64,000 nucleotides of DNA from Strix aluco (GCF_031877795.1 NC_133971.1:85026446-85090445), one strand, 5' to 3'. Counted from the first letter of the stretch, positions 1-19,163 are shown. Program-made: numbers and translations. The notes: a model not told the origin generated them from the sequence alone.

Positions 1-495
1 GGCCCCGCCCGCCCCCTCGCCGGCCGCCGCTGCCCGCCGCGCCTCGCCCACCTCCCCGTCCTGCCCGCCGGCCGCCGCCACGCACCGCTGGGGGGGACAC
101 ACGGGGCCTTAGGGGACCGCGGGGACGGCGCGGCGGGGGGGACACGCGTGGAGGGGGGTGTGCGGGCGCGGGGCAGGCGGGGGGGACGGAGGGGGCAACC
201 CGGAGTGGGGGGGATGCACACGGTGCTGTGCCGAGCCGTGGGGGTGCGCTCGGGGGGGGCTCACGGCCCCCGCGGACCTTGCCCGGGGTGGGGGAAGCAG
301 CAGCGAGCGCGGCGCAGGGCGAAGGCCCGGCCGGGCCCCCCCGTCCGCCCCCCCATTCTCCCGCCGCTGGCCCGTGTCCATCCCTGTCCCCCCCCACGCG
401 TGACCCTCCCCCCCCCCCGTGCCCACCTGCCCCACGCGCAGAACGCCCCGCGCCGCCCAGCCCCGCGCCAGCCCCCGCGTCACCACCGCCGCCAT
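1..495 (-). CDS. HINT2: HINT2, left copy, 5' part only (exon 1 and part of exon 2; continues past window start)
   Basis: Mitochondrial histidine-triad nucleotide-binding protein 2, a small HIT-family phosphoramidase. On the minus strand exon 1 is 495-427: ATG, then 23 codons starting [17 protein letters not shown], an Arg-rich and acid-free stretch typical of a mitochondrial presequence, ending at a CAG|GTGGGC donor. The intron is 426-88. Exon 2 starts at 87 after a C-rich AG acceptor and reads [18 protein letters not shown] up to base 1. The same exon 2 in the right copy (30600-30752) continues into APTIFSKII and AAILYEDD, which is HINT family sequence, so the identity is transferred from that copy. 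Exon phases fit without a break. This copy has the better exon 1 of the two and may be the working gene. Its HIT motif exon would lie outside the window. Confidence 0.72.
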
Positions 496-640
496 GGCCG
501 CCGCGCAGGCCCCGCCCCGCCGCCCCATTGGCCCCGCCGGGGCTGGGGGGGGGGGGAGTCGGGGGGTGCCGTGACCCCGCCCGGGCCGCCGCCGCGCCTC
601 TTCCCCCGCTCCCGAGGCCGCCGGGGGGGGTCGTTGGGCG
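496..640 (-). promoter_or_regulatory. CpG-rich promoter of left HINT2
   Basis: GC-rich stretch directly upstream of the HINT2 ATG on the minus strand, with an inverted CCAAT box (ATTGG at 527-531), GC boxes, and no TATA box. The same layout (CCAAT, GC run, ATG) is seen upstream of the right HINT2 copy. On its other side it abuts the tail of a TAF1C copy, so the promoter was copied together with that tail. Confidence 0.5.
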
Positions 641-1755
641 CTCAGGAGCTGGCTCTGGGAGGGGGGCGCAGAGCGGGAGGGCCGGGGGGGCTCGGCCCGC
701 AGCCCCAGGTGGTCCCGCAGCGGGGCTGCCGTCCCGTGCCGAGCTCTCCCGTGGGAGCGCGGGGGGGCAGCGGGGGGCCCGCACGGCTCAGCCCCGACGG
801 CTCGGAGCGGCGGCTGCGGGAGCAGATGGAGCGGCCGAAAGGCTGCCCCGGCCCCGGGTCGCTTGTGCCGCCGCTCCCGCGGCCGCTGCGCCATGCTGAA
901 GCTCGTCCTCCCTCCCACCGCCGGGCGCGGTCCCGGACCAGGCCGCCATGAGGCGGCTGCTCGGGGGGTCCCCGGGACACCCCGCCGGCTCCGGGGGCTG
1001 CGGTGGGGCCGGGGGGTCCCGGCGCTGGGTGCGGCCCCTTCCCGCATGGCCCGGCGCAGCCGCTGCCGCGCCCGCCCGTGCAGGGCGCTGGGGCCCGCCG
1101 GCGCCTCCGACTCTTTGCGGGTGCAGGGGCGATTCCGGCTGGGGAGGGGGCACCGGGCGTGCCGGGGGGGCTCCCCGCAGCCCTCGGGAAGACCCTTCAG
1201 CCAGCGGCCGGACCGCAGGGCCACGGCAGGGCCGGGCACCGCTGGGGAGGGCCGGCGGCTGGGCCAGCGCTCCCGGGGCGGTTCCGCTTCCTCCGGGGCC
1301 GCTGCCGTGCCCGCTGCCTCCTCCGCCTCCTCCTCTTCCTCCTCCTCCTCCTCGCCTTCATAATTGGCTCACGGTCGGACGGCTGGAAATTTTGTTTTTC
1401 CTCCTCCTCCCCTTTGATAATTACCCACGGACGGAGATAAAATACTTGTTTTGCGTGCTCCGCTTAGATAATTACCTCACGGCCAAACAAAAGATATGTT
1501 TTGCCTACTCCTACTCCTGCTCTTCTTTCCCTTCTCCCTCGCTGCCCGGGACCAGCCGGCCGCTGGCTGCAGCCTCGAAGAAGGGGAAGAGCCGGGGGCT
1601 GCCGTGGTCTCGTCCCCCACCGCGGGTGCAGGGGCTGCGCTGCCTCGTGGCTCGGCCTCTGGCAGAAACATCCCCGGGCTCGGAGAGCTGGAAAACCAGC
1701 AGGGACTCCTGCAGCCCGTCCTCCTCCAGTGCGGCCGCCAGCCCTGCGGGGACAG
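640..1755 (-). pseudogene. TAF1C: TAF1C partial copy A (last-exon fragment, inverted)
   Basis: The reverse complement of this stretch follows the final exon of TAF1C (compare 5963-7206): the LLVFQL segment, the acidic Glu-rich stretch, the region around the Trp-Leu-Lys motif, and the Arg-rich tail. It is interrupted in its reading frame and has no upstream exons, so it cannot make TAF1C. The acid stretch carries three diverged copies of a ~55 bp unit that is present once in the intact gene. It runs directly into HINT2 exon 1, as copy C does on the other strand. Near its inner end (about 1720-1755) it resembles the intact gene more than copies B and C do, which suggests a mosaic history. Confidence 0.8.
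1345..1500 (-). repeat. Three diverged ~55 bp tandem units inside TAF1C copy A
   Basis: Each unit reads roughly CAAAA-(C/T-rich)-CCGTG-AGG/GGG-TAATTAT-(AG-rich), seen on this strand as TAATTA/ATAATTACC blocks near 1362, 1418 and 1470. The intact gene has one unit (about 6195-6250) encoding [12 protein letters not shown] inside the acidic stretch. The AT-rich units stand out sharply from the GC-rich surroundings. Confidence 0.7.
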
Positions 1756-1809
1756 GGTTGCCCCTTGCCCCACATCCCACAGATGGGGGTGCCCCACGGC
1801 CACGCAGCC

Positions 1810-2085
1810 TTGTAGCCTGTACAAATGTTTCTGCTCAAGTACAAAGACTGCTAATCGCTGGCTCTGTTGTGTAAGCCTCATAGGATCCAGGCCTTGCGTT
1901 GATAAAGGACTGATAAGGTTAGAGCATCCTGCCCCAGAAGGTGCCAGAGGCTGGATGATTGCCACAGAAGCGTGAAGTCAGCAAAAATGTGTGGAAACTG
2001 GGAGAGAAGTAAAGGCAGCAGGGAGACATCCCGACCACCGACTCGATTCAAGACCGAAAAAACTTGCCCCTCAACACTTGCAAGG
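1810..2085 (+). mobile_element. LTR fragment, related to the LTR at 7323-7680 but inverted relative to it
   Basis: Reading plus, this segment (TACAAATGTTTCTGCTCAAG, then CCAGGCCTTGCG, then AAGACCGAAAAAACTTGCCC) matches the reverse complement of 7323-7640 over its whole length with scattered differences. It is a retroviral LTR fossil, with no internal region attached. It separates the inverted TAF1C copy A from the promoter of the live gene. Together with the LTR downstream of TAF1C it forms an inverted pair. Exact ends were not determined. Confidence 0.65.
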
Positions 2086-2329
2086 TGCCTGCGTGCTGAT
2101 TTACACAGCAAGCGAGGCGAATTTAAATAGAACCAACCAATGGCAGATGGAACGGTAATTACGGACCAAGGAGCGTAAACTTAGGTTTTTACTATTCACA
2201 TAATAAAAATGGCTGCAGTTCCCTTGTGTGTTGTGCCAGCTTTGTGGAATTACCACCGAGCCCCCACCTCTGCACAGCCATGGAACAAACCGCTCTCTCT
2301 GCTCTGCGCCGAGCCTGGCTCTTGCACAG
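2086..2329. other. Gap between LTR fragment and TAF1C promoter
   Basis: AT-richer sequence with no gene found. A short match (CCAAGGAGCGT near 2166) recurs near 13180, close to another element boundary, so part of it may be LTR tail. Confidence 0.4.
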
Positions 2330-2677
2330 CGGGTGGCGAGCGCTGTGTGAGGGACAGCAGCCACTGCAGGCCGGGGTGTGCCCGCAGCGGGACCCGGGGT
2401 GTCCCCTGCCCCGCCGCCACCGCGCCCCGCCCCCCGCCCCCCCCCGCCCGGTCCCTCCGGCCGCCAGGGGGCGGTAGTGCCCCGACACCCCCCGCCGCCG
2501 CGGCGCCGCTCTGTCCCGATCCCTTCCGGGCGCTGATTCGTTCGCGGCTCCCGTGGCCCGGCCGCGTGGTGACGCCGGTCCCGAGTGGCAACCGGTCAGC
2601 GGCTGCTCCGGGACCCCCCGGACCCCCCCGGACCCGGCTTGTCCCGCCCCACGCGGGACCAGCGCCCCCCTGGGGCC
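2330..2677 (+). promoter_or_regulatory. TAF1C CpG-island promoter and 5' UTR
   Basis: Very CpG-rich sequence with GC boxes, a CCAGGGGGCG run near 2465 (CTCF-like core), a GTGGTGACGCCG site (CRE/ATF-like TGACG) near 2569, and no TATA box, ending at the TAF1C ATG. Consistent with a housekeeping promoter. The LTR fragment lies about 250 bp upstream in the same orientation and could add an alternative start; that is inference only. Confidence 0.55.
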
Positions 2678-7206
<4,529 letters not shown>

Positions 7207-7322
7207 GCGCCCATAACCCCCACCGGGTCACGCACCCCCCCCACCCCAGAGTGGGCTCTGCATGTGGATGCCTGCAGAGGACCTGGCGGTGCCACCCATG
7301 TGTCACATGGGGGCGCAGACAT

Positions 7323-10305
7323 GTTTGGATGCTTTAAAGTTGATGTGGGCAAGTTTTTTCGGTCTTGAGTTGGTGGTCACAATCTCCCCCTGCAGCCTTT
7401 ACTGCTCCCCCACTCACCACAGATTTTTGATGACTTCACACCTCTTGGGCAATCATCTAGCCTCTGTGGCCTTCTGGGGCAGGCGGTTCTCCTCTTACCA
7501 ATCTCTTGGCTCTTCTTCACTGCTGAAGTCGTTAGCAAGGCCTGGATAGGATCAGGCTTCCACAATAGAACCAGTGATTAGTGGTCCTTGTGCTTGATGA
7601 GGAATATTTGTATGGGCTGCAATTCCCCCCTTTGAGACCATCTAGAGAACTTAAATTCATCTGGGTAAGTGTCATCTTTCCCACAGTTTGTCCACCCAAA
7701 CACAGGTAACATCTCCGTGTACATTGGGTGAGTACATAAAGGCATACAAACACAGTTATTATTGTAACTAAAGTTCATAAGTGTTTCTTTACACACAGAC
7801 CTGAATCAGGGAACTGGGAAACTAACCATTTGAATGTTTCTTCGAATCCATGAGAAGTATTAACCTTTTGTATCTCATGAAGCCTATTAGTCTGTTTCCA
7901 AATTTCATTTAAATCAGTGGAAATCCTTCCACTTTGAGCTACGTCTACTCGGCGGCTTGTATCTAAAACTGTCCATACTCCTTGAGAGGTCAGCATGATA
8001 TCGAGAGCCATCCTGTTCTGTAAAGCAGTTTTAGCTAACTCCGACTCTTCTTCTTGCAGGGCCTTTAGAGCATTGGAAGTCTCATTTCCAGTTTTATCAA
8101 TTGCAGCTGAAATATTACTCCACAGATTTTGCCATGACATATCTGCAGGAATGGGTACTCCTATTAAAGGAATCCGCTTTTGGCCATGTTCTGGAAAATG
8201 AGCACAAACCCAGCAATCAGATCAGTTTGCAATTGTAAGGTCCTCTGAATCAGATCGAAATGTAAATTCTGATCCCACTGATTTCCTGGTTCCTGTTGAG
8301 TCAGAAAAATTACCATACAGTACTGTATCACCCAGACTAATCCCGCTTTGTTCTTGATAGACATTTCTAAACATACATCTCACAAAAGGAATTAATATTG
8401 TGAACAGTATACAAACCAGAGGAACCAGTCCTTGAATGTAATCTAAATCAGAACATGACTTAATGGCTGTCATTGCCGTGGTACAAAAACTGATAGATTG
8501 TCCCAAGGTTAGTTTCTGGGTGTGTGAGCTGGCACAGGCAGGATGCTGGAACAACTGCAAAACCGTGGATGAAATTCAGAGTAAATTTAGTCCCATTACC
8601 TCACAACCTGGGGGATCTCCGCAGCAGCACCTGAGCAGAGGTGCGCAAGCGGGGACGCAGGCACCACGGAGCTCGGTCCTTGCCAGCCAGAAAGGCAAGA
8701 AGGAGAAAGATCTTGAACCTGCTGCTTTTGCCTGTGTGTATCAGGGGTTTTTGCAGGCATACTTTTCCGCTGTGCTTTGATTTTTCCCACGGCAGCTCAG
8801 GAATCTCAAGGATGTTCAGTAAGGTGCCTGTGAGTCTCTCACAGGTCTGTGTTCTCTAAACGCAGATCTTCTACCCATCAAGCACACAGGGCTAAGCTAC
8901 AGTTAGTGTGACATACGTGTTTTTCGGTCCCTCAGCTGCAAGTCACTTGAGCGTCTTTACAATCTGCCTCACCAGTCATGCTGGGTTTGTATGGCTGGGT
9001 TTTTGGTAGTGGGGGAGGGGGCTACAGCGATGAGCCCCCTGTGAGAAGCTTCTTGAAACCTCCCCCAGCTCCACATTGGACCTGCCTCTGGCCAAGACCA
9101 CACCAATTAGCGACAGTGACTGCGCCTCTTTGATTCCATATTTAAGAAGGGCAACCTGAGAGGGGTGTGGGACTTGTGAGGAGGCGTTAGGAGAAGGGCA
9201 TCTATGCGAACGCCAAGGTCAGTGGGAGGAAGGGGGGGGAGCTGTGTCGGAGCAGAGACCTCCCCTGTATCCCATGGTGAGATGGCAGGGCTGCCCCCCT
9301 GCCACCCACAGAGGTCACCAGAGGAGCAGACATTGGCCTGCAGCCTCTGCATGCTGTCTCCTCCAGCACATGTAGCTGAATAGACTCATCAGAAAATGTT
9401 AGTTGCACTCTCAATTTTTGTAAGTCGTCATGTCCCAGCAATGGGAGGGGGCATTCTGGCACATGTAGAAATTCATGAATTAATGTAGTACTTACAACTG
9501 TACATTCGATAAGTTTTAAAAATGGCCTTAAAGCTCGCTTCTCTGTGACTGCAGTTGGCATAGATGTTTTACTTAAAGGTCCCTTGCAGGTAGTTACCAC
9601 TGAATGGGTTGCCCACTATCTACTACGAAATCTGTAACTTTTTTCCCCAGGGAACCAGGGGATCAGCTGTGGAGATCTTGATACTCTCCCCCCATCCCCT
9701 TCATTCGGTATCAGATGTCCCTAGCATAATCAGTTTAATATCTGATTCTGGCTCCCCTTTTCCTGAGGATTCAGTAAATCATTTTTTTTCTCTGTGGGCA
9801 TCCATGTTTTCCATGCCTTTTTTCCTGCAAAAAGTCCACAGATTATCACGCACAAGCATACAGTTTGAGGAGGTAACCATCCTCCTTCTCCATTCCATTT
9901 ACCTCTCCCTCCAACTCGGCCGCATCCTCCGCCTCTGTTGGGGCTCCCAGTGATTGTTGCTGCCAGCCGCCAGGCTTGTAATTCTAGTCCTTTATGCTTT
10001 CCCCCTCTTTTCTCTCTCATCTCTGTTATTGTAAACCTTGAAGCTATTTTATATCAACCATGATACAGACATTCCTCCCACCTGTGCAATCTGTGTCGGA
10101 CATTGCCTGCGGTTAATCAGCATAGAAGCTATTAATTTTGTACACATTAAAGGTCTCACTTCTTGCTTTTGAGCTGGAAGTGAGCTGGCCTTCATCTTCA
10201 CTATCGCTACCATCCTGTGATTTGTTTTTTCCATCCTTTCGTTCTACATTTACCTGATTCCCTTTTGGGACCAACATCTGCACATCCTCAGCCTCCCCAC
10301 TGTCT
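7323..10305 (-). mobile_element. Endogenous retrovirus fossil E1, class I (gammaretrovirus-like), internally reduced and broken
   Basis: Read on the minus strand the order is a gag-like region (about 10290-9700), a protease/pol-like stretch (about 9600-9350), an env transmembrane-subunit region (about 8560-7790), then an LTR (about 7680-7323). The protease part carries the FLHVPECPLPLLG-like segment seen in gamma-type pol. The env part has the LQNRMALDIML segment typical of the immunosuppressive region and a following membrane span. Most of pol is not recognised. It carries many lesions and is not functional. No second LTR was found at the high-coordinate end, where it meets TAF1C copy B directly, so that end looks cut by the rearrangement. 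Confidence 0.72.
8979..9350 (+). mobile_element. Nested LTR fragment inside E1, opposite orientation
   Basis: Contains the sequence order TGCTGGGTTTGTATGGC, GGGGGCTACAGCGATG, CCAATTAGCGACAGTGACTGCG, CATATTTAAGAAGGG. I recognise this as a common avian ERV LTR and the start of its internal region. It sits within the env-to-protease gap of E1 and points the other way, so it is a separate, later insertion or was brought in by recombination. Limits are approximate. Confidence 0.55.
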
Positions 10306-10307
10306 TT

Positions 10308-12815
<2,508 letters not shown>

Positions 12816-13289
12816 CCGCTCTCTCACTTTTCCAACAGTCCCTTTATCCTGTCTGACCCTTCGCGGGGAACCTCTCTGGAAACATAACCTGTACCGCTCG
12901 CGTGCAGTTGGCTTCCCTGTTTCCCATTCCCGAGATTCGAAAGCATCGCCTTTAAAACAATAACTGCGCGGCTTTGAGGCGCCGGGTGGTGGGCGGGTGT
13001 GTCAGGGATGGGAGTGACGGGGCGGGGGGGGGAGCAGGGAATGGGGCTGGGCCGGTGACGGGACACGAACCGGAGGAGAGAGCGGGGAGGGTGGGGGTCA
13101 GAGTTGGGGGCGGGACCGGGCCGGGCCTTCGCGGGGGACGTTACCGAAAATTGTCCCCAGGGAATCTCCCCAAAACCAAGGAGCGTTTAGAAATCCGACC
13201 TTGGTTTTTTACAGCGCCGGGCGTGTGGGGGATTTCCCTTGATGCCCAACCGAGGGACAAGGGTGCTCACTGTGTACAGGAAAAAAGTG
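12816..13289 (+). other. Decayed HINT2 5' region joined to TAF1C copy B
   Basis: The stretch 12972-13145 follows 30160-30375 in order: the GCGCC/GTGGGCGGGTGTGTC block, GGGAGTGACGG, the GACGGGACACG block, and the GGGCCGGGCCTTCGC block. No HINT2 ATG or splice donor survives. It shows that copy B too once ran from the TAF1C tail into HINT2. The remainder, up to the E2 boundary, holds nothing recognised. Confidence 0.5.
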
Positions 13290-16200
13290 AAGATTAATGT
13301 AATTCCTGAGATTTACCCACCTGTTTCCAGGAAATCAAATGCACATACTAAAACTGGGGAAGGGTCTTGGTGGCCTCTGGGGGTCATTCCGAGGTAAAGA
13401 CCCTAACTCAGTTTACCCATCCCTGGTACCTCCTGGGTTGGATCACCCTTTGGCTCGCAGCCTCACTGACCTTCAAAGTTCATACAACGGGGCCTGTTAT
13501 GGTTTGGTTTGCTCCTTGACACTTGTCTGTTTGACACACAGACTGCCTTACCTTTGAAGTTTAGACAAAGTTTATACGATTATACACAGGGGCTTCTTGT
13601 TTGTATACTAAGTACATTGTCTAAGTTTTTGGTGTCGATCCCCCCTTTGGAAATTGTTAGATTTTCTTACTACTTCCATATATCTTTCTCAGTGATTCTT
13701 TTAGCAGAACCTAGCAGATTCCTATAACGACTATACCACCACATAAATTATTCCTTCCAACAATGTGGCTGACCATCGTTTTAGAGACCATCCACCTAAT
13801 CCTTGGAGGATTTTGCTGAGCCAATTATTTTCCACTGCCTCTCTGCTCTGCTATCTTCTGTTACTTTTCTCATTCTGTCTAATTGTTCTTGCAGGTTACC
13901 AGTGATGTTGGAATGTGAATACAGCAGTGTTCCTTGTCTAGTTTAAGATACCCACACCCCCCTTGTTCTTGAACTCGTAGCAAGTCTAAGGCTGGCCCAT
14001 TTTGTAAAGGCATTTTAGTGTTAGCTTAGACCTGTTTATTAAGAATTTGGAACCCCTTTTGAGTGGCTCTTGACAAAAGTTTCTACTTGCCACGTCAAAT
14101 TTCTCTTTGTCTAAATAATAGAAAACGTTAGCCTGTTTAAAGGCTGCTGTGATGTTATCTTATTCCCCTAACAAAGGTGAATTCATTGGTATAATACCCC
14201 ACGGGACAGGCTGACCTGCTGAATGAGGAATTGGGATACATGCTGTAAGACTGGTAAGATTACACATTCTACCAAACCCTTGTATTACAGTTAGAATCAA
14301 GCTTCCATCTAAGTCTGTGTCGGCCCCTCCGTCTGTATCAACTTCTGCACCTCCCGAGATCACCACAAGAGATATAACCCAGAACTTCATGATTCTCAGA
14401 TTAATTTTAAGTGTAAAGGTCCTTCTTGTTGGACAATTCATTCTGGTGCCTGGCTTGATCCTGCTCTGATGTGTCCATGGAGTGACTCCTTTGAGCTAAC
14501 AGTTCTGTAGGTGGTGAGTAAAACCTGGAAAGGTCCTTTCCGTTTCTCTTTCAACAGTTTGTCTGACCACATCCTCAGATACACCCAGTCTCCAGGGTGG
14601 TCTGGATGCACAGGCACATCCAGGCATAGTGGTGAGCTCCCAGTGACATACCTGTGGAGAGAGGACAGAACCTTTCCTGGAGAGATAACATACTCTTTCA
14701 GGTAATGTTTCTCTAGGATTTCAGGATTAAGTAGGTTTCCATCACCTGATAAGGTTTACCATATATGATTTCAAAGGGACCAACTTTTTCTTTATTTCTA
14801 GGCTGGATGCGTATTCATAGCAAAGCTAAGGGCAAAGCATCTGGCCACTTTATCTGAGCCTCTTGGCAAATTTTACTTATCTGTCTTTTTAGGCTTTGAT
14901 TCGTTCTTTCTACTTTTCCACTTGATGGAGGTCTCCATGGGGTGTGGGGATCCCATTTTACCACTAATGCTTTAGCAAAACTTTGAACGTCTTCTGCTAT
15001 GAAGTGTGGATGCCTATCCGAAGATAGTCCTATAGGTACCCCAAGTCTCGGTGTTATTTCCTTAAGTAACAGTTTTAATAGTCCTTTTGCCTCGTTGGTG
15101 GGACAGCCTGAAAATGTATCTATCGTTACTAAAGGATACTGGTATCCATTTTGCCGTGGTAATTCGGAGACGTCTGTTTGCCAATAGTCTAGGCAGATTA
15201 ATTGCTTGTAATGAGTCATGGCCCATATTTGACTGGGGATCCTTGAGATGTTAAGGATCCCGTTTCTTTCCAAATGGCCCCATGAGCATGGACTGCCCCA
15301 AAGGCAAACTTTGAATCTGTCCATACATTAACATCTGTCCATACATTTAAGTTTTGTCCTTTGACAGCTCTAATGCTCTCAGCAAGGCTATGAGCTCTGT
15401 TTTCTGGGCTGAAGTGTTAGAGGACAGAGCTTTGGCCTCAATTTCTTCCTCAATGGTTACCACTGCGTATCCTGCTTTCCATGTTCTGTCCCGCATAAAG
15501 CTGTTACCATCTTTAAACAGGTCCCAGTCTGCATGTTCCATTGGCATGTCTTTCAAGGCTGCTCTGCTGGAGTATATCTGCTCCATCGTTTGCAAAGAGT
15601 TGTGAGTTAATTCTCCACCCAGATGTCGCAGATGAAAGTATCAACAGGGTAATGATTTAGCAGCAAATCAAGATTTATTAATGACTAGCAACACTTAATC
15701 ATTAACCAGTTTAAAGATTTACAAAATAATTTGGTAAAATATGTTATGATTGAAATAGCGACTTAACTACAGATTCAAAGATGACAAGATTCACGCTAAC
15801 TTACTATATGGTACTTTATACATATATACGTGCGTGTTCACAAATACAAAATGTACAAACACACAGACAAAAGTATTTGGGTCCAGTAAAATATGTATGT
15901 CCCCACACTCGTAAAAATACCTGTGCACACCTAAACACATCGGTAAGCAGAGAGCGGATGGGTGAAAGAGAAGCTATGGCAAAGTAAAAATTTCCCTCTC
16001 CTCGAGTTTAAATACTCACAATGCATCGGCATTCCTCAAAGTTGAGACTCAAACGGGTCGACTTTGCCCTGCCCTTCCTTTGGCTCTATCAGTGGACGGT
16101 CCCTGGAGGAGTTAATGCCTGAGAGGCGTCCCAGCTCAGGGGAGATACTGGTCACAAGCCCTGAGGTCCAGGAGAGCTTCAAAGGGTCTCGCTTGGGGCC

Positions 16201-19118
16201 ATAATTCACTTTTGTTATATACTTATCACTCTGGCCCAGCACAGACAATGAGGTGTTCTGACCAGTTGCCAAGAACTTGATGGGTGTGCAGTTCTGTTAT
16301 TGTTCTCCAAGGTGATGGGCTGTTACAGTTTCCAAGTGACAAGGAGGGCAGAGCCAGGCTCCTCAAAAGGGCATCTTAACGCTCTGAGTACTGCCATCAG
16401 CAGTCATTATCTCTGCAGGTTGGTATGTGGCCCAGGAGTGGGGAAGGGGGGTGGGAATTGCACCACCACACCAGATCAGTGGTTAGAAAGGTCGGTGGAT
16501 TCAGGATCGTGGTTACTTTCAGCTTCACGTGGTCTTGTTCCAAAAGAACAGCTTGATATTTCAGCATCCCCCTGAGTGACAACCTGTCCTCCTTTTTGTT
16601 CTAGAACTGCTGTAACTGCATGGGACACAAATACAGTTAGCTTTTGCCCGAGGATCAATTTTTGAGCCTCTGGGATCAGTGGTACTGTAGCCACCACTGC
16701 TCGGAAACATGCTGGCCATCCTTCGCAGACATTGTCTAGCTGTTTTGAAAAGTGCCCCACGGGTCTTTTCCACCATCCCAGTCTCTGGGTCAACGCTCCA
16801 AAGGCAATATGCAGTGTCTCATGTACAACTAGTTCAAGTGGCTTTTCTAAATTCGGGAGGCCTGGAGCCGGGGCACTCATCAAGGACTGTTTTGTAAACG
16901 CATTTCTGCACTCCTGAGTCCAAACGAGGAGGTTCATACGGGGGTTTGGCCGTGCGTCCCCAATTCGTTACCCAGAGACGACACCATCCGGCCATTCCGA
17001 GAAATGCTCTAAGCTCTTGTTTTGATTGGGGTTGGGGGATTTGACAAACAGCCTCATTCCTTTTATTCCAGGACTACGCTGGCCCTGGGAAATTGTGAAC
17101 CCCAAATATGTCACTTTCTGCTGGGTGATCTGTGCCTTTTCTGGGACATCTTGTACCCCGCCAGCCCCAAAAAGTTTAGGAGGTCTATTGTCCTTTGTGT
17201 GGAATCCTGCTTTTTACTTGCTGCTAGCAGTTACGCCATCTATGTTCGCAGCAGGGTGATATTCTCATGCATCTTTTGCCAGTCTTCTAATTCTGTGGCC
17301 AATAGATTTCCAAAGATTGTAGGGCTATTCTTAAACCCTTGCGGTAATACTGTCCAGCACAATTGAGTTTTTCCACCAGTCTTAGGGCTTTCCCATTCGA
17401 AAGCAGACAACTCCTGCCTCTCATTTGCTAGTGGGAGGCAAAAGAAGGCACCTTTCAGATCCAATACAGTAAACCATTTATCTGTTTCTTTCAGGGTGGT
17501 CAAGAGAATATATGGGTTTGCCACTACCAGGTGGACATCCTACACAACCTGATTTATAGCCCTTAAGGGCTGAACCAATCTATATTCTTCTAAATGTGGC
17601 TTTTTAACTAACTGGCAGTGTAGGGGTACTGTATTCTGATTGGCATTCTCTTAATAACCCAAATTTATAAATTGTTCTCTTAATGGTTCTAGTCCTTTTC
17701 TTGCTTCTAGTTTAATTGGATACTGCTTTTGTCTTACTGGTTTAGCATCTGGTTTCAACTGGATGATTACTGGTTCTGCAGCTCGGGATTGCCCTGGTGT
17801 TCCTTAAGCCCATACGAGAGGTGTTACAGTGTTTTCAAATTCTTCTGGTATCTCCTGTAACTCAGCTTCCTTCTGTAACATAAAGACTTGGGCATCCAAA
17901 GCTTTATTTTCAGGAACATGGATTTGGATTTTCCCTTTTTCAAAAGTGATTTGTGCATTCAGTTTACTTAATATATATATTCTGTCCTAATAGCAGCATA
18001 GGGCAATCTGGTGTGTAGAGAAATTGATGGGTTAACACCCTTTTCCCAATTCCAAACTTCAAAGGTTGTAAAAAGGCTGATTTTTTTTTCTGCACCCATC
18101 ACTGTCAGAGAATTTGCTCCTGGGTCTTTTACAACTGTTTAGTACAGAGTATGTTGTCCCTGTATCAACTAGGAATTCAACTGTCTCATTCCCCAGTTTA
18201 ACTGAAACCAGGGGTTCGGCTGGGGAGTCTTAATTGCTCAACCCCCAGTCCCCGTCAGTCCAAGTCTTCCGTACCAATCATAAGGAAGTCTGCCTCCGGT
18301 ACGGGTGCAGACAGGGGTACCCAATTAACTGATTGTCTCTTTGGGCATTCATTTTTCCAAAGTCCCTTTTCCTTGCAGATTGCACACTGATCCCTTCCCA
18401 GAGGGATTCTATTTCCTATATTTCCTCCCGTTCTTTATCCTCTTGAGAAATGTCTTCCCCTTTAAATCACCCAAGTAATGCCTTACCCATTCCCAGGGGT
18501 TATACAGAGTGGGGGATCTCCCTGAAAACCGTTCGGTGCGCACTGGAGATCTCACTGTCCTGTCGATCCACGTAGTCTCAGATGCAGAGTCCCATCTGGG
18601 TTGCCAGAACTGTTACAAATCCTGGTAAATGTAGAACTCTCCAGCACTCAGTTTAGCATTAGAAAGTAGGCATTACTTTATTTGGTGGGCACCAGGTACA
18701 CAGGGGATTGTTCCTCCTAACATGCACACTGAAAGACAAAGGCACATTCACTATAGACATTAAAAGAAATACAGATTCATGTAATTTTCGGGAAGTAGCA
18801 GCCTAAGTCTAATGCATATGTAAAGACATTGCACAAGCATACTAAAATTGGGGAAGGGTCTCTGGTAGTCTCTGGTGGACTTTTTTAGGTAAAGACCCAT
18901 ATATGGTAATTCCTGGTTTGGATCACCGTTAGGCACGCAGCCTCATTGACCTTGTTTATATGAAGTTTATACAGTGGGGCCTGTTACGGTTTAGTTTGCA
19001 CCTTGTCTGTTTGGCACGCAGACTGCCTTGCCTTCAAAGCTGAGACAAAGTTTATACAATTATACACAGGGGCTTCTTGTTTGTATAGTAACTAAATTGT
19101 TTAACTTTTTCCCAGCCC
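13290..19118 (-). mobile_element. Endogenous retrovirus fossil E2, class I (gammaretrovirus-like), old and broken
   Basis: Minus strand. The 5' LTR lies at about 18620-19118 and the shortened 3' LTR at about 13290-13640; the two match in order but differ at many positions, so the element is old. Between them, in order: a nucleocapsid zinc-knuckle remnant (about 18390-18340, [14 protein letters not shown]), reverse transcriptase (about 17530-17240, with the VLDLKGAFFCLPL and LPQGFKNSPTIF segments), RNase H (about 16940-16480 and 15600-15350), integrase (about 15320-14815), and an env signal-peptide region (about 14440-14160). Pol segments are of class I type. Many lesions are present; not functional. 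Confidence 0.85.
15622..16440 (-). mobile_element. Solo LTR nested in the RNase H region of E2
   Basis: A foreign AT-rich block splits the E2 RNase H region. It begins TGTCGCAGATG, has an antisense AATAAA (TTTATT near 15676) and an LTR-like layout, and has no coding sequence of its own. It is best read as a solo LTR of another avian ERV inserted after E2. The right edge (about 16300-16440) is uncertain. Confidence 0.5.
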
Positions 19119-19163
19119 CCCCCTTGTGCCCGCACCACTGGGCAAAACTCAGCCCTGCAGAGC

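Noticed and set aside
948-1874. Long open frame on the plus strand through the TAF1C copy A region (similar frames across copies B and C)
   Set aside because: It is the antisense of a GC-rich pseudogene exon; the Pro/Arg/Gly-rich composition and presence in every copy show it is a by-product of base composition.
15622-15690. CRISPR-like or short interspersed array
   Set aside because: No regularly spaced direct repeats with unique spacers exist anywhere in the window; all tandem repeats seen are head-to-tail minisatellites.
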